64,000 nt of DNA from Albula goreensis. Lineage: Eukaryota; Chordata; Actinopteri; Albuliformes; Albulidae. The notes below the pieces were generated by a model. That model worked only from the letters and a program-made list of their open reading frames with translations, was not told the origin of the DNA and ran no database searches. Each line of letters opens with the position of its first letter. Within the stretch, counting starts at the first letter, position 1. The stretch spans positions 112,842 through 176,841 of the forward strand of contig CM040763.1 in the NCBI GenBank assembly GCA_022829145.1. Reading direction: 5' to 3'. This document shows, piece by piece, positions 24,901 through 38,000 of the stretch. Position numbers and translations under genes: made by a program.

Positions 24901-27900
24901 CATATCTCCAATCCTCAGTGACCTTCACCTGCCACCGGAAACATCCACTCACCTGTGCCAGGACACATTAACATGCGTTTTAATAAACTGACAAGCTTGG
25001 AGAGAAATGCACACACAGTTAGCATGGCTCTGTTAAAAAGAACCTCAGAATATAATGCCACCCTTCCCTTATAAGTAAGCTAACAAAAGACACCATAAAA
25101 ATGGTCATAATGAGGAGATAGAGTACTGCAGTCACAAGCCTTAGAGCCAGGCAGGAAACAGGAGCAAAGTGGTCGAATAAATTTGTATTTGTTTTTATTT
25201 GTCCTCCACAAGCAAAAGGCAGGCACAGTGGCAAGCTCTGATTATGTGCTGAACGCGCTGAACGCTCTCATCTCCTCCTGCGTGTTCATGCTCTGCCGCA
25301 CAATCACGCGCACTCCTGTACTGCTCTGCTCTGTCCAAATTGATTGAAGCGTACACGGATGCAAAGAAGAAGTTTTTGTTTTTTAGCCAGTGCCGTGCCA
25401 GCTAAAATGCACAATGTAGCTAGCAACTTAGCTAGCTAGACAACGTTAGCTACCGTTGGTCTTAACGGTCAACTGAAAAATATCAGACTTTTCTCACTCC
25501 CTGCCCTTCCAAAGAATGTCCTGTCTACACAAGCTGCAGATACAGAGACTGACTTGATCAAAGTTCCCAGGTAAAGTCATTCCAGCCCGGGTCGGTCTGT
25601 GTACAGGCATTGCCAGATGATGATAGCAAAGTGCAGCTAATTGAGTCGAACGTGCCCGCGGCTCCCCTGCTTGACAGACAGTTTAAATCATCCTCGTTAC
25701 AGGAGTTCACCTAACGACAAAGTGAAGAGTAAGTGTGCGATGTGACATATAGCGCCGTGATAAAAGTCCCCCATCTTGATTTCCTTTATTATTGCATATA
25801 ACTTTCACTGGTTACAGATAATCAAATAAAATATGACATTAGGGAAACCCCTGCAAACTTATAACATAGTTTTTACATCATTATTTCATTCATGAAATGC
25901 AAGCTTTAAACATCAAACTGTTTTTCATTCATACTTGGGTTTTTCTTTTATTGTCTATAATTGCATTTGATTATCTGAAACCATTCAGTGAGAGAAATAT
26001 GCAACGAAAGAGGAATTTAAGAAGCGGGAAATACTTTTACATAGCATTGTATTTATTTTACATTTATTTCATGTGAGACATGTAAGGAGATTTTGGCTCC
26101 TCAAAATTTGATTTGGCTCCTAAATAATTTGGGTTTAGGAGCCAACAGTTACAAAAGATTTTTTTTTCTGGAGCCCTTAGGAAGTGACTAAAAACAAGCC
26201 ATTCCTGTTCCTTTCAACTGCCACAGGACAAGAAAGAGACGGATTCAGACGGCGTAGGGAAGAGGCGGAAGACCAGCCAGCCCAGAGAGTGCGTGGAGGT
26301 CAGAAACATAGACCTCTCTTCATCTAATATATCTGAATTATTCATCTGACTGTTGTTTGCATTGCTGATCAGAGAAGTTTGAGTCCATATTAGTTGCACA
26401 TAGATGTAAAACAATGCCTCCTGTCTTTCTTTTGCTCAGGGTGAGGATCCGCAGAGTTGCCATGACAACCGACCACCTCTGGGCTTGGTGGTGATGGAAC
26501 CAAAGGTTGGCGGGAAACACAAGGTGAAGTCCATGGCCAATCAGCTGCTGGCAAAGTTTGAGGAGAACGCCCCCGCCCCTCTCACAGGACTGAAGCGACA
26601 GGTACCCCAAAGCCACACACTGGGGATGGCAGGCACCCCACAACCACTGCCTGGGAATCAGTGGCTCCGCTGGAATAAATCATAATCTATATATTAATGT
26701 TATAGCGTAGGCATACATATGGATTTGGTAAACATCACACACACACACGCACACACACATATACACAACATATATTCATAATGCAAATTGAATTATGACA
26801 TGAATAACCCTACTCATAGCTTGTGTACACAGTAATTAGGCCTAGCTCAAGAATGTAAGCTATTTCTGTTGCTGACCTAAAAATGAAAAAAGAAACTCAG
26901 TATCAAGACATTTATTTTTAAACTTATCAGCGTTTTGCCACAAGGACTATCCTGCCTTGTTGTGACTGTCTGCCTGATGTTTGACTGGGACGTTTCCTTG
27001 CTAGTTCTAGCTCGACCCCCTAAAAAGGTTGCTTTTCACTTTTACTAAAAAAACAAATGGAGAATTGAAAAGTAAAACATGAACCAAAGACCCCCTGAGC
27101 TTTCAATCACAATCAGACAGCGCAGTAACGATGAGCTGCTCTCACAGAGCGGCTGATCCTGCAGTAAGGATGAGCTGCTCTCACAGAGCGGCTGATCCTG
27201 CAGTAAGGATGAGCTGTTCTCACAGAGCTGCTGATCCTGCAGTAAGGATGAGCTGCTCTCACAGAGCTGCTGATCCTGCAGTAAGGATGAGCTGCTCTCA
27301 CAGAGCTGCTGATCCTGCAGTAAGGATGAGCTGTTCTCACAGAGCTGCTGATCCTGCAGTAAGGATGAGCTGCTCTCACAGAGCTGCTGATCCTGCAGTA
27401 AGGATGAGCTGCTCTCACAGAGCTGCTGATCCTGCAGTAAGGATGAGCTGCTCTCACAGAGCTGCTGATCCTGCAGTCTCCTGCAATCCGCGCTCCATTT
27501 GCTGGTTAATGGAACCCATGCTGGGCATGGTGGGTACAGTACCCTGAAATGGCACATGAAAGGGGTGCCCTGAAACTGCTGCTGGTGGTGTGGTTTTGTG
27601 GGGAATTTTTTTCCTTCTAACCAGACCCAATTGCCATGCTGCTGAATGTATGTGCATGTGTGCTTGGGTGTGTACCGATCAGATGAGTTTGATGGTGATT
27701 GTCTGTTTGATGAGATCATTGTGACCTCTCCTGTGTATGTATTAGAGGTCGACCAATACTTGATATTTGTGGCTGATGTTTATACCGAAATTAGGGAGTA
27801 AAATGACTGATATTGATATATTGGCCGATATTCTTTGTGTGTGTGTGTGTGTGTGTGTGCGTGTGCGTGAGCGTGTGCGTGTGCATGTGCGTGTAGAATA

Positions 27901-30900
27901 TTTTCATAAACATACATTTTTAGCTCAAATGTGATCATCAGAAAAACCAAGCCAACTGTTTAGAGCAAGCAAGCTCCTGCCAACCCAGCAGGGGCAGGTT
28001 TATGCAGGAAGAGCAGCTTTTCCACCCTGTAAACATCTTCAAAAATATGAATGGTCTCACACTTGCTTTATGCTTCTGAAATTGTATTTTACAGTTTTAT
28101 AGTCAGTAAGTTTATGTAATGCTGCCTCCTTGACCGGTTCTGGAAAAAAAAAAGCGTAAACCTTGTCAAGCAAACGTTTAAAAATATTTTCTCCATGAAC
28201 CACTGTGCTATTAAATTTTAATCTTTATATAATCAGGTTAGAATCAGCTGAGAATTCAGGTCTCTCCTCTTCCTCCCCTTGTCTCCTGCCTTTTCTCTCT
28301 CTCCTTCTCTACTCTCTTTTTTTCCTGCTGTGGGTAAAGGTGATGGGCTTTGGGGGTGGTTTGGCATAATTTGGGGACTCTGATTGGTCAATCACAGGGG
28401 GATTCCATGTCCAGTTTGGAGTTCTTGATGCTCCCTTCCCCGCCCCCTGCCCCCACCAAAGAGCCCGCCAGTCATGGTGCCGCCCCCACCTGGAGACAGG
28501 TAAACAGTGATCCCTCCACAGCCGGAGAAGTCCTATCCTGTCCCCATAGTGCCCTACCCTACTGTCAGTGCTTCTGTTGACCCGTTGAGGGCATATTTTG
28601 TTCATTAGTTTTGCAATAGGGCTTTGATGTGTTCAGTAGTTGTATGAATTGAGTTGTATTGGGTTTAGTAGTTGTGTTAATGCAGTCATTTTGTGTTCAA
28701 TAGCTGTATAAATAGAGTTTTATTGTGTGAAGTGGCTGTGTTAACAGGCTTTGTGCCACTAACATTTGTAGTAGCTCCAACACAGTGGAAACCTGCGTGA
28801 GTGTGATGTTTAGTGTATATGGGTTGGATATTCTCTGACTGTGTTGTGATTCAGTATGAATAGGGCAGTGCTTTTGAGGTTGCAGGTTTGAATCTGGCAT
28901 TATAGTGTCTAGCTGAATTCAGGGATAAAAGCTGAAATAGCATGACCCTGTGTGTTGTGGTGGCTCAGCTGTAATGGTGGGTTTACACCAATGCAGCACT
29001 TCCACTCTGCTCCGGCCAAAGATGCTCATGTCAGTGGAAAGAGGCAGGCGAGCGGCCATGCTCATCTTTCCACAGGCTGCAGAGCCAAACTTGAGTAGGG
29101 GCTGCTCTGTGTCCCTGAGGACTGAGCGCAACAACCGATCACATGGAAGGAAGAGGGCTGAGCGCACCAACCAATCGCATGGAAGGAAGAGGGCTGAGCG
29201 CACCAACCAATCGCATGGAAGGAAGAGGGCTGAGCGCACCAACCAATCACATGGAAGGAAGAGGGCTGAGCGCACCAACCAATCACATGGAAGAAAGAGG
29301 GCTGAGCGCACCAACCAATCACATGGAAGATGGCTGAGCGCACCAACCAATCACATGGAAGAAAAAAGCACAAAATTCCATCCAAATTGATGGAGAAACC
29401 TATGAGTGTTCCAGCAGTCAGTTTGTCAGAGAGCAGGAAGTACGGTTTGTGTAAATCTAACACGGGAAGTGTGTAAGAAAAACTGTAAGGCCAGAATGTG
29501 TTCCAATCTCTTTGTGTGTTGCATTTTCTCTCTCCCTCTCCTTCCCTCTCCTCTCTCTCTCTCTCCCTCTTGCTCTCTCTCTCTCTGCATCTCCCCCTCT
29601 CCCTCCCTTCCTCTCTCTCCCCTCCCTCCCTCCCCCTTCCTCTCCTCCCTCCCTCTCTCTCTCCCTCCCTCCCTCCCTCTCTCTCCCTCTCCTCTCTCTC
29701 TCTCTGCATCTCCCCCTCTCCCTCCCTTCCTCTCTCTCTCTGCATCTCCCCCTCTCCCTCCCTCCTCTCCTCCCCCTCTCCCTCCCTTCCTCTCCCTCCT
29801 TCCCTCTCTCTCTCTGCATCTCCCCCCCTCTCCCTCCCTTCCTCTCTCTCTCTCCCCTCCCTCCCTCCCTCCCCCTCCCCTCCCTTCCTCTCTCTCTCTC
29901 CCTCCCTCCCTCCTCTCTCTCTCTCTCCCTCCCTCTCTCCCTCCCTTCCTCTCTCTCTCCTCTCCCCCTCCCTCCCTCCCTCCCTCCCCTCCTCCTCCCT
30001 CCCCTCCCTCTCCCTCCCTCCCTCTCTCCCTCCCTCCCTCCTCTCCTCCCTCCCTCCCTCCCCTCCCCCTCCCTCCCTCCCTCCCTTCCTCTCTCTCCCT
30101 CCCTCCCTCTCTCCTCTCTCTCTCCCTCCCTCCCTCCCTCCTCCCTCCCTCCCTCCCTCTCTCCCCCCCTCCCTCCCTTCCTCTCTCTCCCTCCCTCCCT
30201 CCTTCCTCTCCCTCCCTCCCTCCCTCCCTCCCTCCCTCCCTCTCCCTCCCTCTCTCCCTCTCTCCCTCCCTCCCTCTCTCCCTCCCTCTCTCTCAGCGAC
30301 GCACTCAGCAGCAAGAGCAGCTCAGTTTCCGCTACAGGGAGAGGCTGAAATGCAACACGTTGCCTAGTCGAGGGGAGCAGGTAGGACTCCCAACTGCAGG
30401 ACCCAAATCCACCCACCCCGGTGCATTCCACTAGCTCCTAGCTTTAGCTTTTATCTCTTAGCACCCACCCCAGTGCATTCCACTAGCTCCTAGCTTTAGC
30501 TTTTATCTCTTAGCACCCACCCCAGTGCATTCCACTAGCTCCTAGCTTTAGCTTTTATCTCTTAGCACCCACCCCAGTGCATTCCACTAGCTCCTAGCTT
30601 TAGCTTTTATCTCTTAGCACCCACCCCAGTGCATTCCACTAGCTCCTAGCTTTAGCTTTTATCTCTTAGCACCCACCCCAGTGCATTCCACTAGCTCCTA
30701 GCTTTAGCTTTTATCTCTTAGCAACCCACCCCAGTGCATTCCACTAGCTCCTAGCTTTAGCTTTTATCTCTTAGCACCCACCCCAGTGCATTCCACTAGC
30801 TCCTAGCTTTAGCTTTTATCTCTTAGCACCCACCCCAGTGCATTGTTCTAGCTCTTTGCTTAAGCTGGTATCTCTTAGCTTTTAGTTGTTTCCTTGATGG

Positions 30901-32043
30901 TAAGTTATGGTCATAGTTTGTGGGACGTTTAAATTTTTTCCAGCATAACTCTTTCATAGCTGCTTGCTGTGAATTTGATTAATGCAGTTAACACACTGAA
31001 GTACTTTATATCCCTTGTTAGTTGAACTGTTTCACCATGTCTGTTAAATGGATGCAACAAAGAGAATTAGTGGTTATTTGGGGTGAATCTAATGGAGGAA
31101 TAAAATCACTCTGACATTTCTACAGTTGTCCACTTGTCTTCTCACTCAACTACAGAGAGACCTTCCTGCCTGAATGCTTCGTTTCCATCTGCCAGTGTTT
31201 AAACCCTGAGCAATCATGCAACACTAAGGAAAAGCAAAGTGCCTTCCCCTTCCCACAGTAAACAGCTGCTCTGTCTTAAGTTATCCTGCTCTCTGTCTCT
31301 CTGTCTCTCTCTCTCCTGTTTCTATAACCCAGTTTATCCACTGCACTCTGGATTTCACATCCAGGTTGCTTTATGAGCTAACGGTAGTGCATTTATCTAT
31401 ACACGACTGCACTCGACTCAACTTTCTTCTCTCGAATTTATTTGAATCTTTTCTATGTACTTGTGCAAGTCCTCTTACTACAGAACTACTACAGAACTCC
31501 TTTCTGCTCTCATTTTCCTGTTGGTCTCCCTTTTTCTTCCACCAATGGTAGAGATATGTTAAGAGATACACTGGTGGAGTGAGTTCATTGGCTGAGCAAA
31601 TAGCCAATCAGCTTCAAACTCAGGAGGAGCCCAAGCCTCTACTAGACAAGAGGGAAGTGGTAAGAGTCAGCGGTCTGCACACCTGTATTTACACAGTCTG
31701 AAACACCACTTTTGTGTAGGGCAGACGTGTGATTAGGCAATCTGAAACACTATGTTTGTGTAGAGCAGGCATGTGATTGGACTGTCTGAAACACCACGTT
31801 TGTGGAGAGCAGACATGATTGGGCAGTCTGAAACACTATGTTTGTGTAGGGCAGGCATGTGATTGGGCAGTCTGAAACACTACGTTGTGTAGAGCATAGA
31901 GCAGGAATGTGATTTGTCAGTCTGAGGTCCTGTGCTGGTGTAGGGCAGACAAATGATTGGACATTGCTGGACAAGCATAGTACTTGTGTGTGTGTGTGCA
32001 CACGAGAGAGACAGAGAAAAAGTGTGTGTGCGAAACCGAGAGA

Positions 32044-32078
<35 letters not shown>

Positions 32079-35000
32079 TGTGTGTGTGTGAGAGAAACAG
32101 ACAGAGAGTGTGTGAGAGAGAGTGTGTGTGTCTGTGTGTGTGAGAGAGAGTTTCTCAGTGTGTGTGAGAGAGAGTTTACTCAGTGTGTGTGAGCAAGAGA
32201 GAGTTTTCTCAGTGTGTGTGAGAGAGAAAGTTTTCTCAGTGTGTGTGAGAGAGAGTTTTCTCAGTGTGTGTGTGAGAGAGAGTTTTCTCAGTGTGTGTTT
32301 TGTTTGGCTCCACAGACATCCCTGCGGAAGGAGTTCCCCCAGAACCTCGGGGGCAGCGACGTGTGCTTCTTCTGCCAGAAGCGTGTGTATGTGATGGAGC
32401 GGCTGAGCGCCGAGGGCAAGTTCTTCCACCGCAGCTGCTTCAAGTGCGACTACTGCGGCACCACACTGCGCCTTTCCTCATACGCCTTCGACGTGTGTGA
32501 CGGTGCGTCAGCCAATCAGTTTACAGCTGCTACCATGCCTGTGCTGCAACCTGTGAACCTGCAGATAGCACTGCACTGTGCTAACCAATCAGCATTATTG
32601 CACATGCTGTGCTAACCAATCAGCATCCAGAGCTATCTGTGTCTGTAACACCAGAGGAAAAGATATAGAGTAACATACATACAAACACAAACACAGAAAA
32701 TTAAATATAAATACAGAATACATGTATACTCATAGTCAGAATGAGAAATGTTGAAACCAACAGAAATCTGAATAAAAAAAGGAGAGACACATCACATGTT
32801 GCAGGTGAATATGACTTTATGAATATGTCTTTGCTCTTTTCTTGTAGGGAAGTTCTACTGCAAGCCACACTACTGCTACCGGCTGTCTGGCCAAGCTCAA
32901 AGAAAGAGGCCCGCCCCTACTGTGGCCCCACCCACTGCCCAGGTACCCGCCCCTCAGCACTCTGCGGCCGCCGTATGCATGAGAGCTGACCATGTCATGC
33001 ATGGCCTGATCATTGAGGGGCCCTGGTGTGTCTCAGATCTGACAGATGTACCAATTTACATGTGTAGTGTATCATACGCACTCGTGTATAATGCACACCC
33101 CTAATTATGGACAATGAAATCCTGGAAAAAATCTCTCCTGTATAAAACGCACCAACTTTTCCTTAGTTTCATTTCAGGTTGTCAGACATGGAGATAGCAA
33201 TTGCAGGCCATGTCACGATGTATGGAAAAAGTGATGTTTAGGCAGATTTATTACAAATGCGGAATAATATACTGAATAAAATCATATTTTCATCATTACT
33301 AGGGGTGTAACGGTAAGTGTATTCGTCCTGAACCGTCACTGTACGGCCGTTACGGTTTGGTGAATGCAGTCAGTCGGAGAGTGTGCGGTAGCCTGTGTGC
33401 GAAGATTGATGAACGTAATGCGGAACCAATGTCGGTTATCCGCCTAGATTAACAATAAAACAAACGATGCACCGAATAATCAATACCAATCGTGTAAACA
33501 CAGTAAATGATTGTCAGTGTCGTTCTGTGATACTGTTTTTTTGCTAACTAGTTGAGGCCTGTGTGCCAAACTTTATTGTGCATTGCACTCAACGCAGATG
33601 CAGATATTAAGTGTAGCACAAAGGTGTGTTACCTGTAAGGTATTAACTGAATCAGGTGTATGGTAATAGTCTGCGTGTAGTGCAGGGTTTTGTTACGTAC
33701 CGCAGGTGCATGTAGGTAAGCTACTCTTCTTTCTGCTCCCTCCAGGAGGCTCAGGCTCCTCCACCAGTTCCTGTCACCTTGGATATGTCAGGGCAGGCAA
33801 ATTTGGCGTCTCTTACAGAGCGACGGCCCTCAGGTACTCCCCTACCCCTCTGCAGTATGCCCTGGGGGCTGGGGGCCTCACTACCCTGCCTGTATCGTGC
33901 AGTCTCTCGCTCTTGCCACCAGGTGGTGCTGCGCCCCTTAGACTCCCCTTTCCTTTGTACATACTGCCTGTACCTGCTCTCCTGCTTCACTCTCAATGTC
34001 CTGCTCAGCTTCCTCTAGCACACTTGAACCTGCACAACATCCCCCAGCACACCTTTCCCCTCAAACTAATCTACTGTATTGTGTGAGTATGTAACCTTTT
34101 TTCTGCTGCAGTTTGTGTGTGAATCTGGTGTTGTGACTTTGAGACTTTCTGCTACTGAGGGTGCATTATTTTGTAATTGTCAACAGCCTATCAGCAGCTC
34201 CCAAAGGGACTTCTGCCTGTGCTCAGTGGTTGGTTTAGTCTTTAACCAATACATTCCAGCATTGTGATTGGCTCAGTCTTAACAACTTACCATTTCAGTG
34301 CTGTGATTGGTTCAGTCAGTGTCAGACCAGACCTATCAGAATGCTGCATCCTTGTCACTGGTCTGGGCCTCTGAGCCTGGTAGGGTGTGAAACCCTCTCA
34401 GTTTGTAACATCTGCACGCATGTCTGTATTTCATAGGCCAGTAGCAGAAACTGTCAGCTCTTAGTTCCGCTGCTATGATGCTTCTACCTCACAAATGTCC
34501 TAAATGTAGAACTATAAAAGCTGTTATCCTTGGCCGGTGCTTTTGTAGAAATTCTGACTCTGTGATTGTAATTTGTAGTTTCCGCGACTATGTGAGCTTT
34601 ACCTTTCTCCATCCAATCAGAGCAGCTCGCTCCCTTTCTCCATCCAATCAGAGCAACTCGCTCCCTTTACACTTGCAGTAAAGGAGTAGTTTCCCTTTCT
34701 TTAACCAATAAGCTCAGCTCACTCTTACCTGCTTGTGATTGATTTTTTTGGTGTGCATCTCAAGTATCTATCCCTCAGTTGCTTTCCTCCTCTGTCTTTT
34801 TATTACTCTATTCCTCCGGTTCTGCTGTCTGTGGAGATCAGCCTCATGTTTGTTGTTGTGGGTAGTTAAGTTATTGAAAGAAGTCAAAATGATTAATTTA
34901 TTGGTGATTAGTTTTATGTGATAAATGACTTTTCAAAGCAGTGACAGAGGTGGTCACTCAGCAGGTACCTTTACCAGTCAGTCTGTGCTGGAACTGCTGA

Positions 35001-38000
35001 AAAACAGGAACACTTTTGCTAGATTTAAATATCACATCTATTAATGAAAAATGTAAAGGAAACATTACAGTTCTAATCATGATAATACATTTTTAAAGGG
35101 CTGCTTCCTTGGACGGGAAAAAGGCAAGGCACAGTACTGTGTGTTAGTGCACACAGGTTGTGATTGTAAATAAAATGCTGTTGACAGTGGTGGAAATGCT
35201 TAAATATGCTAAATAAATTTTAACAGACATCATATGTTGTGGTTTTGTTTTTAATCTCTTGCGCTACATATCTGCATGGTTATTGTTAGAGTGAATTCTA
35301 CATTTTAGGATTGTGCACGTTACATTGAGCAGGCACAAACAGGCAACTAGCTTGTAGCAAGTTTTATTGAATGAAAAGTACATGTACATTGGAGCTGAGC
35401 GAGCAGCATGGTTCTTCGGTGTTCATTATTGTATGTACCTCGGATGTTTGCATGTTTGTCCACTTCCTTGTTTCGGGAAAAGCCTAATCTCACAGGGTTT
35501 AGCAAACATATAGGTTTACTGGATTACTGAGAATAGCTATGGGGAGAGGTAATTTCAAATGTATGAATGTATTGCTTTGTTATATTTGGTTTAAAACTTG
35601 ATGAGAATTGTTAAGCGTGCAGTAATTGACATATGTTTATTTTGTGATATGTATATTATCTTAATTGGCAAATTGTACAATTTATTATTTAATGTATGAG
35701 ATTGGTAATGCCCCTGTGGGAGCATTCAGCTACTTGCCTCCATTTAGGCTGTGGGCTTTGGGCCTTCAAAGAGGAGAGCTATGCTAGCAGCCTGTAGAAG
35801 GCATAGGGCTGATGCTGTAGAGGCTTGAGCCGTCAGTGCCATCGAGGGTTGAGTGGTCCTGTGGAGGGTTGAGTGGTCAGTGCTGTAGAGGGTTGAGTGG
35901 TTGGTGCTGTGGAGGGTTAGGGTCAGTGCTGTAGAGGGTTGAGTGGTTGGTGCTGTAGAGGGTTGAGTGGTTGGTGCTGTGGAGGGTTAGGGTTGGTGCT
36001 GTGGAGGGTTGAGTGGTTGGTGCTGTGGAGGGTTGGGTGGTTGGTGCTGTGGAGGGTTGAGTGGTTGGTGCTGTGGAGGGTTGAGTGGTTGGTGCTGTGG
36101 AGGGTTAGGGTCAGTGCTGTAGAGGGTTGAGTGGTTGGTGCTGGGAGGGTTAGGGGTTGAGTGCTGTAGAGGGTTGAGTGGTTGGTGCTGTAGAGGGTTG
36201 AGTGGTTGGTGCTGTGGAGGGTTGAGTGGTCAGTGCTGTAGAGGGTTGAGTGGTTGGTGCTGTGGAGGGTCAGGGTCAGTGTTTGTAGAGGGTTGAGTGG
36301 TTGGTGCTGTAGAGGGTTAGGGTCAGTGTTGTAGAGGGTTGAGGGCCAGTCCTGCCTGCCTGGAGCCCTGCTGTATGGCCGCACCTCAGTGTGTGTCTGT
36401 TCTCTTCCACCCCACGGTGCCACCTTAGTGGAGGTGATTGGGCTGCAGGAACCCAGTCTGGCTAAGCGTCTGCGCAGCACGCCAGAGCGCATTGAGCTGG
36501 AGAACTACCGCAGCAGCATCTCACTGCAGCGGCCTGAAGACCTGGAGGAGGAGCCTGAGGAGGTGCCCGAGGAGACGCTGGCTGAGCACAATCTCAGCAG
36601 CCTGCCCCACAAATCCGCCAGCGCCGAGCCCGGCTCCAGGTAGGTCCATTGCTGCCACGGGCTCATGGGCAATGAATCATACATCACAGCCTGGGGTTAA
36701 AGCAGTCAAAGGCTGAACCATAAGGAGTCATGGCTCGGGGTTAAAGCAGTCAAAGGCTGAACCATAAGGAGTCACAGCCTGGGGTTAAAGCAGTCAAAGG
36801 CTGGACCATAAGGAGTCACAGCCTGGGGTTAAAGCAGTCAAAGGCTGAACCATAAGGAGTCACAGCCTGGGGTTAAAGCAGTCAAAGGCTGAACCATAAG
36901 GAGTCACAGCCTGGGGTTAAAGCAGTCAAAGGCTGAACCATAAGGAGTCACAGCCTGGGGTTAAAGCAGTCAAAGGCTGAACCATAAGGAGTCACAGCCT
37001 GGGGTTAAAGCAGTCAAAGGCTGAACCATAAGGAGTCACAGCCTGGGGTTAAAGCAGTCAAAGGCTGAACCATAAGGAGTCACAGCCTGGGGTTAAAGCA
37101 GTCAAAGGCTGAACCATAAGGAGTCACAGCCTGGGGTTAAAGCAGTCAAAGCCTGGACCATAAGGAGTCACAGCCTGGAGTTAAAGCAATCAAAGGCTGA
37201 ACCATAAGGAGTCACAGCCTGGGGTTAAATAAACTGCTGGTGTTACATAAATGATATGTAGTTGAACTAATCACAACCTGTCATTCCATGAATCGTAACC
37301 TAAAGTTACAGGAATCAATGGCTGTGGTTAAATGAAATGCAGCCGGTAGTCAAATGAATCACACTGGTAGGGATTTGCAGGGTGTGATCTTGGAGGTGAA
37401 CTGAGGGCATGGGGGTGAGTGTGTTTATGGGTGTGGCCATAAGATCTTAATTTCCTGCAGTAGCTCTGAGTCAGAGGAGGAGGAAGAGGATGAGGAAGAG
37501 GAGCAGGCTCCATCTGATCTGGGGGGTGTGGCCTGGAAGGACGCGGTGGAGATGCATGCAAAGCTAAAGCGTGGTGCTAACTGCTCAGGGAAGGAGGAAG
37601 AGGAGGAGGAAGAAAGTGAGGAAGAAAGTGAGGATGAGGAGGAATCCAGTGATGGTGAGCACAGATTGGTGAAGTTTTGTGTGTTTGCAATTTGTGAAAC
37701 TGTTCAAGCTGTTCTGTCACACTCAGTGGAAAAACCTGCTCATGATTCACCTTCCCACCTCCCCCCGTCCACTGCAAGGATTTCCTGTTTTTCTTTATTC
37801 CATTGTTTTTCCTTTTCCCCCGGCTCAACGTCTTCCTCCCTGTTCCCTCACTCGTCTCTCTCTGTCTGTGCGTGTTGTTTGGCCCATATCTCCCCCTGCT
37901 GGTAGAGGGGGAGTACTACCCCCGGGAGCAGGAGCAGCAGAGAGGGCTGTGGCTCATGGTGGAAGGTACAGGCACTGTCTCAGGTCACTGCGCTAGTGCT

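Noticed and set aside
29406-30434. Ser/Pro/Leu-rich plus-strand frame and Arg/Glu/Gly-rich minus-strand frame
   Set aside because: Simple CT tract; only the last 28 codons belong to mical3 exon 17.
32741-33104. Independent small ORFs around the end of the LIM domain
   Set aside because: They are other frames of exon 20 and its flanking introns.
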